From Roseibium sp. (GTDB taxonomy: Bacteria; Pseudomonadota; Alphaproteobacteria; Rhizobiales; Stappiaceae), in contig JAEPML010000002.1 of the NCBI GenBank assembly GCA_017643925.1, positions 537,391-601,390 on the forward strand: 64,000 nt of DNA, read 5' to 3'. Position numbers and translations under genes: made by a program. The notes below the pieces were generated by a model, which was given only the letters and a program-made list of their open reading frames with translations, was not told the DNA's origin and made no database searches. This document shows positions 16,818-26,546 of this stretch, piece by piece; the stretch's first letter is position 1; every line of letters starts with the position of its first letter.

Positions 16818-17852
16818 TCAGACAAAGGGTGCCTTCAAGTCGACTTTCCGTTCCAGCCAGGAAGGGATCGGCAGGTTCTTGGACCGCAGGAACTCCGGAT
16901 TGTAGAGCTTGGACTGTGACCGGGTTCCATGGTCACACAAGATGGTGACAATAGTGTTTCCAGGTCCCATTTCCTTTGCCAGTCTGCGCGCACCGGCCAG
17001 GTTGATAGCCGAGGATCCACCCAGAAGAAGACCTTCATTTTGCGCCAGGTCGAAGACGAGGGGGATCGCTTCCTCGTCCGGGATCGTCCAGGCATGATCG
17101 ACCTTGATGTCTCCGACAATCGCCGTCGAACGTCCAAGACCAATGCCTTCAGCGATGGAACCGCCTTCCGACGCCTTTGCTTCACCGGTTGTGAACAGCG
17201 ATTGCATTGCGGCACCGCGCGGATCGGCACAACCAATGATCACGCCCGGCTTCTTTTCCTGCAGATATTGAGACACGCCGGCGATTGTTCCGCCCGAACC
17301 AACGGCGCATATGAAGCCATCCACCTTGCCCGCTGTCTGCTCGAAGATTTCCGGGCCGGTCGTCAGGTAATGGGCCTTGCGGTTGTCGAGGTTGTTCCAC
17401 TGGTCGGCGAATATCGCACCGTTGGGCTCGGTCTTTGCCATTTCCTCGGCGAGACGACGGGCAACATGCTGGTAGTTGTTGGGATCCTTGAACGGTTTCG
17501 CCGGAACTTCGATCAGTTCAGCACCGCAAAGGCGCAGCATGTCTTTCTTTTCCTGCGTCTGGGTTTCAGGAATGACGATGACCGTCCGATAGCCTCGCGC
17601 ACCGGCAACCAGGGCAATGCCGATACCGGTATTGCCGGCCGTGCCTTCCACAATGACGCCGCCCGGCTTCAGGTCGCCGCGGGCTTCCGCCTCAAGGATC
17701 ATCTGACGAGCGGGGCGGTCCTTGACGGATTGTCCAGGGTTCATGAACTCGGCCTTGCCAAGGATCTCGCAACCGGTCTCTTCTGAAAGAGCGTTCAAAC
17801 GGATCAGGGGCGTGTTGCCGATGGCATCGACAACAGAAGCGGACACAGACAT
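16818..17852 (-). CDS. cysK: Cysteine synthase (O-acetylserine sulfhydrylase)
   Basis: PLP-dependent enzyme joining sulfide to O-acetylserine to give cysteine, 344 aa. The PLP lysine lies in NPGQSVKDRPA near residue 44. The substrate loop reads EGTAGNTGIG, where many CysK proteins have TSGNTG, and the phosphate-binding loop is GSGGTIAG near 190. At 344 residues it is about 30 longer than E. coli CysK, mostly at the C-terminus. Cystathionine beta-synthase-like activity is possible for this subgroup. With metC, sseA and the thiol oxidoreductase, it gives this stretch a sulfur theme. Confidence 0.87.
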   Translation of the reverse strand: MSVSASVVDAIGNTPLIRLNALSEETGCEILGKAEFMNPGQSVKDRPARQMILEAEARGDLKPGGVIVEGTAGNTGIGIALVAGARGYRTVIVIPETQTQEKKDMLRLCGAELIEVPAKPFKDPNNYQHVARRLAEEMAKTEPNGAIFADQWNNLDNRKAHYLTTGPEIFEQTAGKVDGFICAVGSGGTIAGVSQYLQEKKPGVIIGCADPRGAAMQSLFTTGEAKASEGGSIAEGIGLGRSTAIVGDIKVDHAWTIPDEEAIPLVFDLAQNEGLLLGGSSAINLAGARRLAKEMGPGNTIVTILCDHGTRSQSKLYNPEFLRSKNLPIPSWLERKVDLKAPFV

Positions 17853-18165
17853 TGATACATTCCTGGCTGACTGAACGGATTCTTCGGCCGTTCAGAATAT
17901 TCGATAAGGCCTGGACGCTAATGGTACAGGTCGTGATGATCAAGAATGCAATGTAAGGCTTTGGGGTCGGATTGCCAGTGTGGAGATTCTGTCCCGCGCG
18001 GGTGCCGGTTAAATTTCTTTGCGCGTTTGTGCTGGTTTGGAAAAATCTGTGCCTTGCCGTCGCGAAGCAAACATAACTCTGGGCTGGCAAGGCCAAGGCA
18101 TGCCTTTCGCTTGGGCTAGCCTTGGCGATCGTCGTCGTTTCGTGGACCTTCAGGCCTTTAACTAT
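17853..18165. other. Intergenic region cfa / cysK
   Basis: 313 bases with no supported gene. It contains an inverted repeat GCCAAGGC (18092-18099) / GCCTTGGC (18119-18126), 40-70 bases past the cfa stop. This could form the end of the cfa transcript, though no T-run follows. The cysK promoter must lie nearer 17853; I cannot point to clear boxes. Confidence 0.5.
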
Positions 18166-19398
18166 CTAGCCGGTCGATTTGACGTAGACCATTTGCCGTA
18201 CGTCGATGTTACCGGACCGGAAACCGGCCTCGCAGTAGTGAAGGTAGAACTCCCATAGCCTTTTGAACTTTTCGTCGAAGCCCATCGGTCTGATTTGGGG
18301 CCAGGCCTGTCGGAAGCTGTGCCGCCATTCGGCAAGAGTACGCGCATAGTCCTGGCCGAAGATCTTCTGATCTGTCAGGTCGAGCCCGAGCGATTTGCCA
18401 ATGTCAGCGAGCTTGCCCGGAGGCGGTAGCATGCCACCCGGAAAAATGTAGCGCTGTATGAAGTCTGTGCCACGCCGGTAATCATCGAACATCTTGTCCT
18501 GAATGGTGATGATTTGCAGACCGGCCTTGCCACCCGGTTTCAGGCACCTGGACAATTGTTCGAAATAGGTCGGCCAGTATTTCTCACCGACTGCCTCGAA
18601 CATTTCAATCGAGGCGATCCTGTCATAGACCCCGCGTTCGTCGCGATAGTCCTGAAACACCACGTCGACCTTCTCGTTCAATCCGCTTTTGAAGATGCGC
18701 TCACGGGCGTAATCGTACTGTTCCTGGGAGATTGTGAGGGCACGGACATTTGCGCCAACAGTCTTTGCAACATGTTCGGCAAATCCACCCCAACCGCAGC
18801 CGATCTCGAGAACCGTGTGATCCGGCTGAATGCCGGTCTGGCGCACCAGGGAAGCATATTTTTCGGCCTGGGCCTGTTCCAGACTGTCTGTCTCCGTGCG
18901 GTAGATCGCGGAGGAATACGTCATCGAAGGATCAAGCCACTTCTTGTAGAACGCGTTGCCAAGATCGTAGTGGGCCGAGATGTTGCGCTTGGATCCCCGC
19001 CGGGTGTTTGCGTTCAACCAGTGGCGCAGGGACAGCAGGAACCGTGTGAAGGGACGTCCTTGCAGAGCCTCCAGCGTTGATTCCTGGTTGATGCAGAACA
19101 CCTCAAGGAAAGTGGTCACATCGGGAGAGGACCAGTAGCCGGCCATGAAGGACTCCCCAACGCCGACATCACCTGCCTGAACCACCATTCGGAAGAAGCG
19201 CCAGTTGTGAATGTTCAGGACGCCGTGAGGACCCGGCTCCGATCCCTTGATCAGAAATCGTCTTTCGTCAGGGAAAGTGATTTCCAGTGAGCCGTAACGG
19301 ATCCTGACCGCCAGGTTGGCAGCCATTCTTGCAAGGCGTGGAACACCTTTCAATTTTGAAGAGAGATTGTCTTTTGTCAGAACAATAGGCTCATTCAT
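18166..19398 (-). CDS. cfa: Cyclopropane-fatty-acyl-phospholipid synthase
   Basis: SAM-dependent methyltransferase that adds a methylene bridge to unsaturated membrane acyl chains, 410 aa. The SAM-binding motif is VLEIGCGWGGFAEHVA near residue 196, preceded by the family stretch SAHYDLGNAFYKKWLD near 145 and followed by QDYRD near 250. AGAGG lies seven bases before the ATG. Its length is close to that of E. coli Cfa. It is a single gene flanked by long intergenic regions. Confidence 0.93.
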   Translation of the reverse strand: MNEPIVLTKDNLSSKLKGVPRLARMAANLAVRIRYGSLEITFPDERRFLIKGSEPGPHGVLNIHNWRFFRMVVQAGDVGVGESFMAGYWSSPDVTTFLEVFCINQESTLEALQGRPFTRFLLSLRHWLNANTRRGSKRNISAHYDLGNAFYKKWLDPSMTYSSAIYRTETDSLEQAQAEKYASLVRQTGIQPDHTVLEIGCGWGGFAEHVAKTVGANVRALTISQEQYDYARERIFKSGLNEKVDVVFQDYRDERGVYDRIASIEMFEAVGEKYWPTYFEQLSRCLKPGGKAGLQIITIQDKMFDDYRRGTDFIQRYIFPGGMLPPPGKLADIGKSLGLDLTDQKIFGQDYARTLAEWRHSFRQAWPQIRPMGFDEKFKRLWEFYLHYCEAGFRSGNIDVRQMVYVKSTG

Positions 19399-19829
19399 GG
19401 CAGAACCTCTTGAATTGTCATCTGATATGCAACGATTGACTTGTCGTTGCCCCGGCCTGGCTGTGACCGGAATTCGGCTTCAGCGCAGCTGATACAAAAT
19501 GGTACACGTTTGAATATGATTTTAAAGCCCCATTGAAAAACGCGTTGTTGTTCTCTGAAGACTTACGCACAAATGCGGATTCAGATCACTGGTCTTCAAG
19601 CCTGTAGGGCAGGTGCAGCGGGCCGGGTACGAAGCAACAGGACAGCCGTTATTTTGTGAGCTGCGGCCCAGATATGTGCCAGAGCATATTCTGCCGTAGC
19701 GTGTCGACGGTATTTCCCGCGGTGACGGGTCGGGACCGAATGGGGAAGGGGCCGTGTCTGCCTTGGAAGGCTGTTGCCACGTTAAAGGGTCCGCGGAGAC
19801 CGCAGACCCGGGTTTCGTTGTTCACTAGA
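19399..19829. other. Intergenic region upstream of cfa
   Basis: 431 bases without a convincing gene. It must contain the cfa promoter, near 19400-19560, where the DNA becomes A+T-rich. It also holds the terminator of the neighbouring minus-strand gene (19784-19809). Short open frames here lack ribosome sites and family resemblance. Confidence 0.5.
19784..19809 (-). terminator. Terminator of the secreted-protein gene
   Basis: On the minus strand GGGTCTGCGG (19809-19800) pairs with CCGCGGACCC (19796-19787) through a three-base loop, with one G-U pair, and TTT follows. The hairpin begins 21 bases after the stop of the gene at 19830. The T-run is short, so it is moderate rather than certain. Confidence 0.6.
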
Positions 19830-20426
19830 TCAGGCCTGGATGGTATCGACGATCCAGTTCCAAGCAACCTCGACGCGAATTTTGGCAGCGTCGAACATGG
19901 CTACGATTTTTTCCCAGACAAGCTGGCCAAAGTCGGCGACCTTAAGCATCGTCCCGCGCTTCACGGGCTCTTCATCCGTCTCGATCAGCTCAACGGTCGT
20001 CGCGTCATGTCCATCATTGACCACACGGCGGGTGACCATGAGGGCACCTTCGGTAATCAACCGGGACTCATCCTTGCCGGCAACGAGGTTTTTCTGATCC
20101 ATCGCGCGAACGACAACCGCCCGGCCATCCGGCAACAGGTGTGTTTCGTTTTTGCTGACTTCAGAATCGTAGATGACTTCTCCATATGAATCGATCAACT
20201 CGACCCATACGGTCTTGCGCCCATCCAGCTCGATTTCACCAACCCAGATGGTCAATTCGCTCTCGAGCGGATCTTTCTGGTCAAGAGACGCCGAAGCCAC
20301 TGTGACCGCCAACCGGTCTTGAGGCAGAGCAATTGTCTCTTGCGGCAAAGGATTGGCGACTGCGCTTCCCGCAAGTGCGAGGATGAGACCAAGCGCAAAA
20401 GTTCCCAGTTTTGCATTCCGTTGCAT
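19830..20426 (-). CDS. Secreted protein of unknown function
   Basis: Protein of 198 aa with a clear Sec signal peptide (residues 1-24, basic start, hydrophobic core, cleavage after a small-residue motif near AVA). The mature part is rich in beta-strand-like alternation and acidic residues, with a short helix-prone C-terminus (VWEKIVAMFDAAK). I recognise no family. The ATG at 20426 has GGGAGG five bases upstream, which decides it over an in-frame start at 20450. It is monocistronic with its own terminator. Confidence 0.65.
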   Translation of the reverse strand: MQRNAKLGTFALGLILALAGSAVANPLPQETIALPQDRLAVTVASASLDQKDPLESELTIWVGEIELDGRKTVWVELIDSYGEVIYDSEVSKNETHLLPDGRAVVVRAMDQKNLVAGKDESRLITEGALMVTRRVVNDGHDATTVELIETDEEPVKRGTMLKVADFGQLVWEKIVAMFDAAKIRVEVAWNWIVDTIQA

Positions 20427-21509
20427 GTACGCCTCCCAAGGCAGATACAACTCTTTTCACCGTGCCGGGGTCATTTTTCGCTACGGTCCTGTTGGACTCT
20501 TTTAGCTTGCTTTCGCATTGACTACGCGCACCCGTATGGCACGGTCACGATTTCGCCATTATCGCACCACAATTTCGAAATTGGGTGTAATAAAGATCAC
20601 AAATTCTGGTGAATTCGGATACTTTTCGTTAATAAGTGTGGTTGACTTGCGAATTTTCAAGGTCGCTCACTGTAACGTGAGTGTTTTTACCTTGTAAAAT
20701 TTCATTATTTACGCAGGGTGATTTTCGTAAAGATTTCAAGCTTTCTATCGTCTCATCCAGGCGTTTTTTTGCGCTTTGATACGCTTGCCAATCCCGACAC
20801 CCATCAATTGTTTCCTCCCTGTTTGCCGGAACCACCTTGGCCGCCGTCACGTTATCGCGTTAGACGAACGAGCATGAATGTCTAAGCCTAAGGGGCCAAA
20901 CACCATGGTCCTGGCACATTTGTCCGATCACCAGATCACCTTGAAGGAGACACGGGATCGGCCAGTTGTTGCATGTATCGGGAAACAGACGCAGTCGATG
21001 GGGCCGGACGCGTTTGAAACCCGCACTCCTCGGACCCTGACCTATCGATGGCTATTGCTGTATTATCTTGTTCAATAGCCTCGTGGTGTCCCGGGCTGTA
21101 ACCAGTTGAAAACAAAAAGTAATCAAATCTGATACTTTATTGCCCGCTGACAGTTGTCCGATTTGTTCTACAAATTGATGAGACACTTACTGCAGGGTCA
21201 GTTTCAACCCTGTAAAAATTGACAATATGATTTGAAATTTGACCATTTGATGGCAGGATTGCGTCCATAAGCTGCAGAAAACGCAGGGAAATATGGTCTC
21301 TTGAAAAACCCGCTGCATTATTTTGAGACCTTAATTTATTGAGGTTAAAATTCGGGCAAATAGTAAAATGTAGATTTAACCCGGAAATTCTGGCCGAATC
21401 CTGAAGGCCTCGCGATTCTTTCAATTGGCAAATTGCTGATTTGGCAATTGAATCAGACAGTAAAGCTGTCGTTTTACCAGCGCCAAGTTCTGAACCGCCA
21501 CCTGCTAAC
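20427..21509. other. Long A+T-rich stretch without a supported gene
   Basis: About 1.08 kb, markedly poorer in G+C than its surroundings between roughly 20560 and 21480. Small open frames exist on both strands (the longest about 134 codons, on the minus strand), but none has a good ribosome site, family resemblance or the GC-rich third positions of the neighbours. A weak hairpin CTCAC/GTGAG followed by TGTTTTT ends at 20688 and could close a small transcript. Otherwise I see nothing I can name. Confidence 0.45.
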
Positions 21510-22952
21510 TCAGCCTTGTGCTCTTCCGGACAGCCTGACACGAGGTTGCCAATCGAAATCCTTCTGAAATGGAAAGACAGGGTTATGCCTGGCTGTATTG
21601 CTCAAGGCTGAAAGGTCCTGGTTCACAGCACCTGCTGTGAGCGCCATCACACTTGTTCTGGCAACACCGGCAAGGTCTGGCGACAGATATCCCGACTTCA
21701 CAACAAGGAACTTGCACGTTTCCGGCTGAATTCCGAACCGGTGAAAGTCGGACAGGTTGTGAAATGGGCGCCTTTGTTCGGTGACAATGACCAGGTTGCC
21801 GTTGACCGAAAGCAGAACCTCCCTGTCACTGCTGGATTTGGTGCCAATTTTCTTTCTCAACGTTGCCTCGATCTCAAGAAAGGGGCAATGGCTGCCCAAA
21901 GTGCCACCAATTGGCAGCCGCACCTGGTCTCCTGTGTCTAGGGTCCAAATCCGCTCGACTGCCTGAGGTTCGGCGATACCGGCAAAGACGGCGTCGATCA
22001 GCTCGCATTCGAGCCAGGTGCTCAGGACATCGTTCCGGTCGCCAACGCCTCCACCGGTTGGATTGTCGCCGCTGTCGGCAAGCACAAACGGGAAGTCGCT
22101 GCAATTTGCAGCATCGTCGAGGCAGGCCTGAAGGGACTTTGCAGGGACGCCAAAGTCAAAGTTGGATCTTTCCGACCAATAGGAGTTCGCAATTGTCTCT
22201 GCTGCCTCGCTGACCGCATCTGCCTGCGTGCCTGTCACAACCGCGGCTGCCGTCGCGCGCCTTACATCTGCCCAGACATAGCCAACCATGAGGTTTGCAT
22301 CGCTGACCCCGACGCGCTGATCGTGCTTTAGAAGGTTCGCATAGAGAGATTTTGTCGGCTCATCTTCCGTGCTGGTTCGTTCCCCGGGGAGCAGAACGGG
22401 GATGGGGACCCATCCCACGAAGTGGCGAGGTCCGCCCGAGAGCTGCGTGACCAGCATTCTGGCTGCCCTCAAGTGGGTCTCCCTGACGTCAATATGGGGC
22501 GCCGTTCTATAGGCACTGAAGATGTCGATCTGATCGATGATCGTCTGGGTGACATTGCCGTGCAGATCGTAACTGACGGCAATCGGAACGTCAGGACCGA
22601 CTTTCTTCCTGACGGCCGAAATCCAGTCGCCTTCGGGATCCTCCAGCCCGGGAACATGCATCGCACCGTGCATGATGAGTAGGACACCGTCCACTGACGT
22701 GCATTGATCCAGTTCCCTGAGAAACCTGTCTTTGAACGCCTGGTAGACCGCGGTTTGAACGGCTCCGCCCGGGATGCTCCGGGCGTGAAACAACGGACAA
22801 AAGGTGACTTTCGAAAACGCTTCGGCAGTCAGAGCGATCTGCTGCAGCAAATCGGTTCCTTGCGTGATCCGAAAGTCTTCCTCTGTCTGCAGCAAAGGAG
22901 AATATGTGCTGCACTCGGTGTGTATTCCTCCAACGGCAATCCGCATCGCCAT
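21510..22952 (-). CDS. M81-family metallopeptidase (MlrC-like), copy 1
   Basis: Member of the MlrC (microcystinase C) family, 480 aa. MlrC of sphingomonads cleaves the linear tetrapeptide of microcystin; most relatives have unknown substrates. Family marks visible here are IHTECSTYSP near the N-terminus, the metal-site stretches MHGAM (near 96) and DLHGNV (near 133), PHID (near 155), and the glycine-rich DNPTGGG near 277. It is the last gene of the leftward island operon, 16 bases after the hexosaminidase. A second, divergent copy is at 27545. Confidence 0.82.
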   Translation of the reverse strand: MAMRIAVGGIHTECSTYSPLLQTEEDFRITQGTDLLQQIALTAEAFSKVTFCPLFHARSIPGGAVQTAVYQAFKDRFLRELDQCTSVDGVLLIMHGAMHVPGLEDPEGDWISAVRKKVGPDVPIAVSYDLHGNVTQTIIDQIDIFSAYRTAPHIDVRETHLRAARMLVTQLSGGPRHFVGWVPIPVLLPGERTSTEDEPTKSLYANLLKHDQRVGVSDANLMVGYVWADVRRATAAAVVTGTQADAVSEAAETIANSYWSERSNFDFGVPAKSLQACLDDAANCSDFPFVLADSGDNPTGGGVGDRNDVLSTWLECELIDAVFAGIAEPQAVERIWTLDTGDQVRLPIGGTLGSHCPFLEIEATLRKKIGTKSSSDREVLLSVNGNLVIVTEQRRPFHNLSDFHRFGIQPETCKFLVVKSGYLSPDLAGVARTSVMALTAGAVNQDLSALSNTARHNPVFPFQKDFDWQPRVRLSGRAQG

Positions 22953-22968
22953 TCACTTTCCAGTTGGT

Positions 22969-24879
22969 CTAAAGCTCGGGGAAAAGGTTTGTCAGGGCTG
23001 CGAAGCGCTGCCAATTCTTTTGGTCCGGGTTCGTCCAGCCGGCTTCGGCAACCGCATACAGGCGGGGGAAGACCATGTAATTGAAAATGTCGTTATGGGT
23101 CATGTGCTCGCACCAGATGCAGGCCTGAACGCCCTTCAGTTGCCGCACTCCGCCTTCGTCCAGACCCGTCGTTGCTTCGAACTCATAAGCGTCCCGAGGT
23201 GTTGAGACACCCGCCCAACTGGCCCCTGGTTCATACCAGCCGGAGGCCTGGGCCATGTCCATGTAATATTTTTGCCCTGGTGTGCAGACGACATCATAGC
23301 CTTGCGCAATGAGGTCCCGGGTGACCTGCTGGGTCTGCCAGGCCATGAGCAAGACACCATCCGGATCGATGCCGCCGCCGTGGGAAACCTCGTCCCATCC
23401 CGCGAGTTTCTTGCCATGTCTTTTCAGAATGTCGCGGACCCGGCCCATGAAATGCGCCTGAAGCTCCATGGCATCCTTCAGTTCCAGCTCCTGCATCAGG
23501 CGCTGCGCCTTGGGGGACTGAAGCCAGGACTGCGTGTCGACCTCGTCACCTCCGATATGAACAAATTCACATGGGAATAGGTCGGCAACCTCACCGAACA
23601 CCTTTTCGAGGAATGCGTAGGTTTCCTCCATCGCGGGGTTCAGGGCATTGTTCGGATAGCCCTGAATGGAGTGGTAGCTTTCCGGTGGCTCTGCCTGATC
23701 CTCAAGATAGGAATACGTCTTGAGGACAGCCGTCGAGTGGCCTGGTACGTCAATTTCAGGCAGGACGTCTATGTTGAGACTTGCCGCATGGGTTACGATA
23801 TCGCGCACGTCGTCCTGCGTGTAATAACCCTGATAGACCTGCGAAGCGAAGCCGAGTTGTGCAACCTGTCGGCACCCAGGCCCGCGCCGGGCGCCACTGA
23901 CAGTCAGCTCGGGATAGGACTTTATCTCCAGACGCCAACCCTCGTCATCCGTCAGGTGCCACTGGAACTTGTTCATGCGGGCCCAGGCGAGAAGGTCGAG
24001 CAGGCGCAGGATGTCCTTTGGCCCCCTGAAGTGCCTGGAGACGTCGAGATGCGTACCACGCCAGGAAAAGCGCGGCTGGTCCTCGATCTCACCGGACAGC
24101 GGCAGCTTGTAAAGACGCGGTTCGGTGTAGGCACCGTGGACAATCTGCGCCAGGACCGTCAGACCGTAATCCCGGCCTGCGGTGCCACCATAAGCAAGGC
24201 GCGTAGTGTCGTCCAAGAAGGTCAGGCGATAGGCATCCGAAGCAAGTTCCGGGTCCTGTTCCATTGCCAGAGCCTGCAGACGGTTGCTGGACGCAAAGCG
24301 GAACGGGTGCGGTGACTGCGGAAAGAGCCGTTTTGCGAGCGCATTGATCTTGCTGGCGGCAGCTATGTCGTCAGCGCCCGTCGCGACAACCTGGTAGGCG
24401 ATCAGATCATCGGAACAGCTTGATACGGAGATGGATTGCGGCCAGGGAACAATGGAAAGGGGAACGGAAATCTTTCCGTCCGGGATGTGTCGTCGCTCTC
24501 CGCTGTCAAGGTCGACCGGGGCCTGAAGGTCATTGCAAGTGACCTCAAGGATTTGTCCACCAGCTGTGACATAACCGGATTTGGGGCCATCCAGACGGTG
24601 CCGTGCCGGATTTGCCAGGCCGATGATTGCAAAGGACCAGCTTTCTCCCGGGCCCAGTTCGTTCTTCCCGGCGGGCGTGACTTCGTGGAAGTTTGCAATT
24701 CTATTGAGTTTCTCGGCGTTCTCCAGACGCGCGCCACGTCCGGCCCTGGTCAACGCGGTATACGCGAGCGAGAAAGACTTCAGCGTTGTTGAGCCGGTGT
24801 TTGTCAATGTGAACTCGAGGCGCGCTTCCTCAAGGGTATCGGCAGGCTGGAAAAAGCAATCGAGTACAAGTCGTGTCAT
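22969..24879 (-). CDS. Beta-N-acetylhexosaminidase, GH20
   Basis: Glycoside hydrolase family 20 enzyme, 636 aa, releasing terminal GlcNAc or GalNAc by substrate-assisted catalysis. The catalytic Asp-Glu pair lies in HIGGDEVDTQSW near residue 445; HLTDDEGWR near 300 and the LPEIDVPGH motif near 368 complete the (beta/alpha)8 barrel. An N-terminal domain of about 250 residues precedes it. There is no signal peptide (the protein starts MTRLVLDCFF), so it should act in the cytoplasm on imported oligosaccharides or glycopeptides. It starts three bases after the SDR stop. Released GlcNAc could feed the nag genes at 39-44 kb. Confidence 0.9.
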   Translation of the reverse strand: MTRLVLDCFFQPADTLEEARLEFTLTNTGSTTLKSFSLAYTALTRAGRGARLENAEKLNRIANFHEVTPAGKNELGPGESWSFAIIGLANPARHRLDGPKSGYVTAGGQILEVTCNDLQAPVDLDSGERRHIPDGKISVPLSIVPWPQSISVSSCSDDLIAYQVVATGADDIAAASKINALAKRLFPQSPHPFRFASSNRLQALAMEQDPELASDAYRLTFLDDTTRLAYGGTAGRDYGLTVLAQIVHGAYTEPRLYKLPLSGEIEDQPRFSWRGTHLDVSRHFRGPKDILRLLDLLAWARMNKFQWHLTDDEGWRLEIKSYPELTVSGARRGPGCRQVAQLGFASQVYQGYYTQDDVRDIVTHAASLNIDVLPEIDVPGHSTAVLKTYSYLEDQAEPPESYHSIQGYPNNALNPAMEETYAFLEKVFGEVADLFPCEFVHIGGDEVDTQSWLQSPKAQRLMQELELKDAMELQAHFMGRVRDILKRHGKKLAGWDEVSHGGGIDPDGVLLMAWQTQQVTRDLIAQGYDVVCTPGQKYYMDMAQASGWYEPGASWAGVSTPRDAYEFEATTGLDEGGVRQLKGVQACIWCEHMTHNDIFNYMVFPRLYAVAEAGWTNPDQKNWQRFAALTNLFPEL

Positions 24880-24882
24880 GAC

Positions 24883-25683
24883 CTAAAGTCCGTCAAAATC
24901 GGTTGATTGGGTAAACGTACGGGGAAGAGCAGGTGACCCGGCGGACAGGCCACTGTCGACCGGCAGGCACACTCCGGTAATACAGCGGGCTGCCGGGCTC
25001 GTCAGAAAACCGACCGCTTCGGCAATGTCTTCAGGCTCGGGCAGCTGCTTGTAGGGATACCAGGCCAGGGCTTCGTCAAAGACCCCCGGGTTTTGCTGCT
25101 GCCTTGCCTTCCAGGCCTGGGTCTTGACTGTGCCGGGGGCGACAGAATTGGCACGAAGCCCGAACTTACCGTATTCAACAGCGATGGCTCGCGTTGCATG
25201 AATCAGACCTGCCTTTGCAGCGCTGTAGGACGGGTGGCCGAATGTGCCAAGTCCATTTACCGAAACGATATTGACGAGGCTTGCATTGCCGTTTTCGATG
25301 AGTGCCGGCGCGAAGGTCTTGAAGCAATTCAATGCGGCCTCAAGGTTGAGCGCGAGATCACGTGCCAGTTCCTCGGTTTTCATTGCTTGAAGGGAGAGCG
25401 TTGCGGCGGCGCCCGCATTGTTGACGAGAATCGCAACGGATCCGAGGCTCTGAACCAGATCCGACAAAGTGGTCAGATCGTCAGGATTGGTCAGGTCGCA
25501 CTTGTAAGCGTGGGCGTCTGCTCCCTGTTCGGAAAGAACGTTTGCCACGGCTTCAAGTGCCTCAAGGTTGATATCCACCAGGGCAAGCGCGTGCGTGGCC
25601 GACAGTTTCGCCGCAATTGCAGCACCGATATCGCCGGCGGCACCGGTGATGACAGCCACTGGCCGTTTTGCTTGATCAGTCAC
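24883..25683 (-). CDS. Short-chain dehydrogenase/reductase
   Basis: NAD(P)-dependent SDR oxidoreductase, 266 aa. The cofactor loop is ITGAAGDIGAA near residue 12, the NNAGAA motif is near 85, the catalytic serine is in VNIVSVNG and the YxxxK pair is in YSAAKAG near 155. The start is the GTG at 25683, preceded by AAGGAGG six bases upstream; it overlaps the end of the RpiR gene by eight bases. Substrate unknown. The setting suggests oxidation of a hydroxy acid or sugar derivative in the island's pathway. Confidence 0.86.
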   Translation of the reverse strand: MTDQAKRPVAVITGAAGDIGAAIAAKLSATHALALVDINLEALEAVANVLSEQGADAHAYKCDLTNPDDLTTLSDLVQSLGSVAILVNNAGAAATLSLQAMKTEELARDLALNLEAALNCFKTFAPALIENGNASLVNIVSVNGLGTFGHPSYSAAKAGLIHATRAIAVEYGKFGLRANSVAPGTVKTQAWKARQQQNPGVFDEALAWYPYKQLPEPEDIAEAVGFLTSPAARCITGVCLPVDSGLSAGSPALPRTFTQSTDFDGL

Positions 25684-26542
25684 CGAGTGCCTCCTTGTCG
25701 TCCGCGTCCCGGGTGTTGCTGAGCTGATGTTTGACGCGGCGAAGGGTTTCACGCGCCTCGTCTCCGCGTTTCATCGCCACGAAGGTTGCAAGAAGGTCTG
25801 TGACGAACAGGTAGGCGTAGCGGCTGGTGCTTGGCCTGAGAATGTTGTCGCCTTCGGGAAGATCGATAGCGATCGTGATGTCAGCGATTTCCGCGACCGG
25901 ACGTCCTGGCCGGGTCAGCGCCACGACAGTTGCCCCATAGGTCTTGGCGGCTTCAAGCGCGCGTACCATCTGAGTGTTCCTGCCGGAGACCGAGGAGGCA
26001 ACCACCACGTCACCCGCATGCATGGTCGCTGCCTGCATCAATTGCATGGCATGATCCGTAACGCTGATTGTTGGCAGTCCCAGCCGGAAAAACCTGTTCT
26101 GCAGTTCGTCTGCGATCATGGAGGATGTGCCTCCCGCACCGAAAGCTGCAACGAGCCCGGCATTGGCGATAGCTTCAGCCGCTTTCACGGTCGCACCCAT
26201 GTCGAGTGCATCACGTGTGTGCGCGGCTGCATCCTGAAAATGCGACAACACGCTGTCGGCCACGTCGGAGGGCGCAGCTGACGTCGTGTTTGCTGTTAGG
26301 TAACGCTGGCCTGCGAAAGCGACCTGTGCCACCTGAACCTTGAACGCCGTGAAGCTCTCGCAGCCCAGTCTGCGGCAGAACCGGGTGACTGTTGGAGGGG
26401 AGACACCCGCGCGCTCCGCAACGTCCGTGATCCCGGCATTCATGATGAAATCGGCATGATTGCGCATCAGCGCAGCCAGAATGCGCTCGGACTTCGAAAG
26501 TTCCGGCTCCACATCCTGCAGAACAGACAGAATGTCCCGCAT
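25676..26542 (-). CDS. RpiR/MurR-family transcriptional regulator
   Basis: Regulator of 288 aa with an N-terminal RpiR helix-turn-helix (ITDVAERAGVSPPTVTRFCRRL, described as residues 38-59) and a C-terminal SIS domain (about 115-250) that usually binds a phosphosugar. The SIS part has GAGGTSSM and VVVASSVSGRN. The ATG at 26542 leaves four bases after ridA; a TTG at 26569 would overlap ridA. It is embedded in the operon it probably controls, and may act on the divergent promoter at 26970-27000. Confidence 0.87.
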   Translation of the reverse strand: MRDILSVLQDVEPELSKSERILAALMRNHADFIMNAGITDVAERAGVSPPTVTRFCRRLGCESFTAFKVQVAQVAFAGQRYLTANTTSAAPSDVADSVLSHFQDAAAHTRDALDMGATVKAAEAIANAGLVAAFGAGGTSSMIADELQNRFFRLGLPTISVTDHAMQLMQAATMHAGDVVVASSVSGRNTQMVRALEAAKTYGATVVALTRPGRPVAEIADITIAIDLPEGDNILRPSTSRYAYLFVTDLLATFVAMKRGDEARETLRRVKHQLSNTRDADDKEALGD

Positions 26543-26546
26543 CGGA

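Noticed and set aside
20666..20688. Hairpin CTCAC/GTGAG followed by TGTTTTT as an intrinsic terminator of a small RNA
   Set aside because: The stem is only five base pairs and no promoter can be placed upstream with confidence.
20629..21078. Two short open frames (73 and 66 codons) on opposite strands
   Set aside because: Neither has a ribosome site or codon bias like the neighbours; composition suggests chance frames in A+T-rich DNA.
21137..21541. Minus-strand open frame of about 134 codons at the left edge of the first mlrC gene
   Set aside because: Its first residues are mlrC read in another frame, it has no ribosome site of its own and no recognisable domain, and it lies in A+T-rich non-coding-looking DNA.
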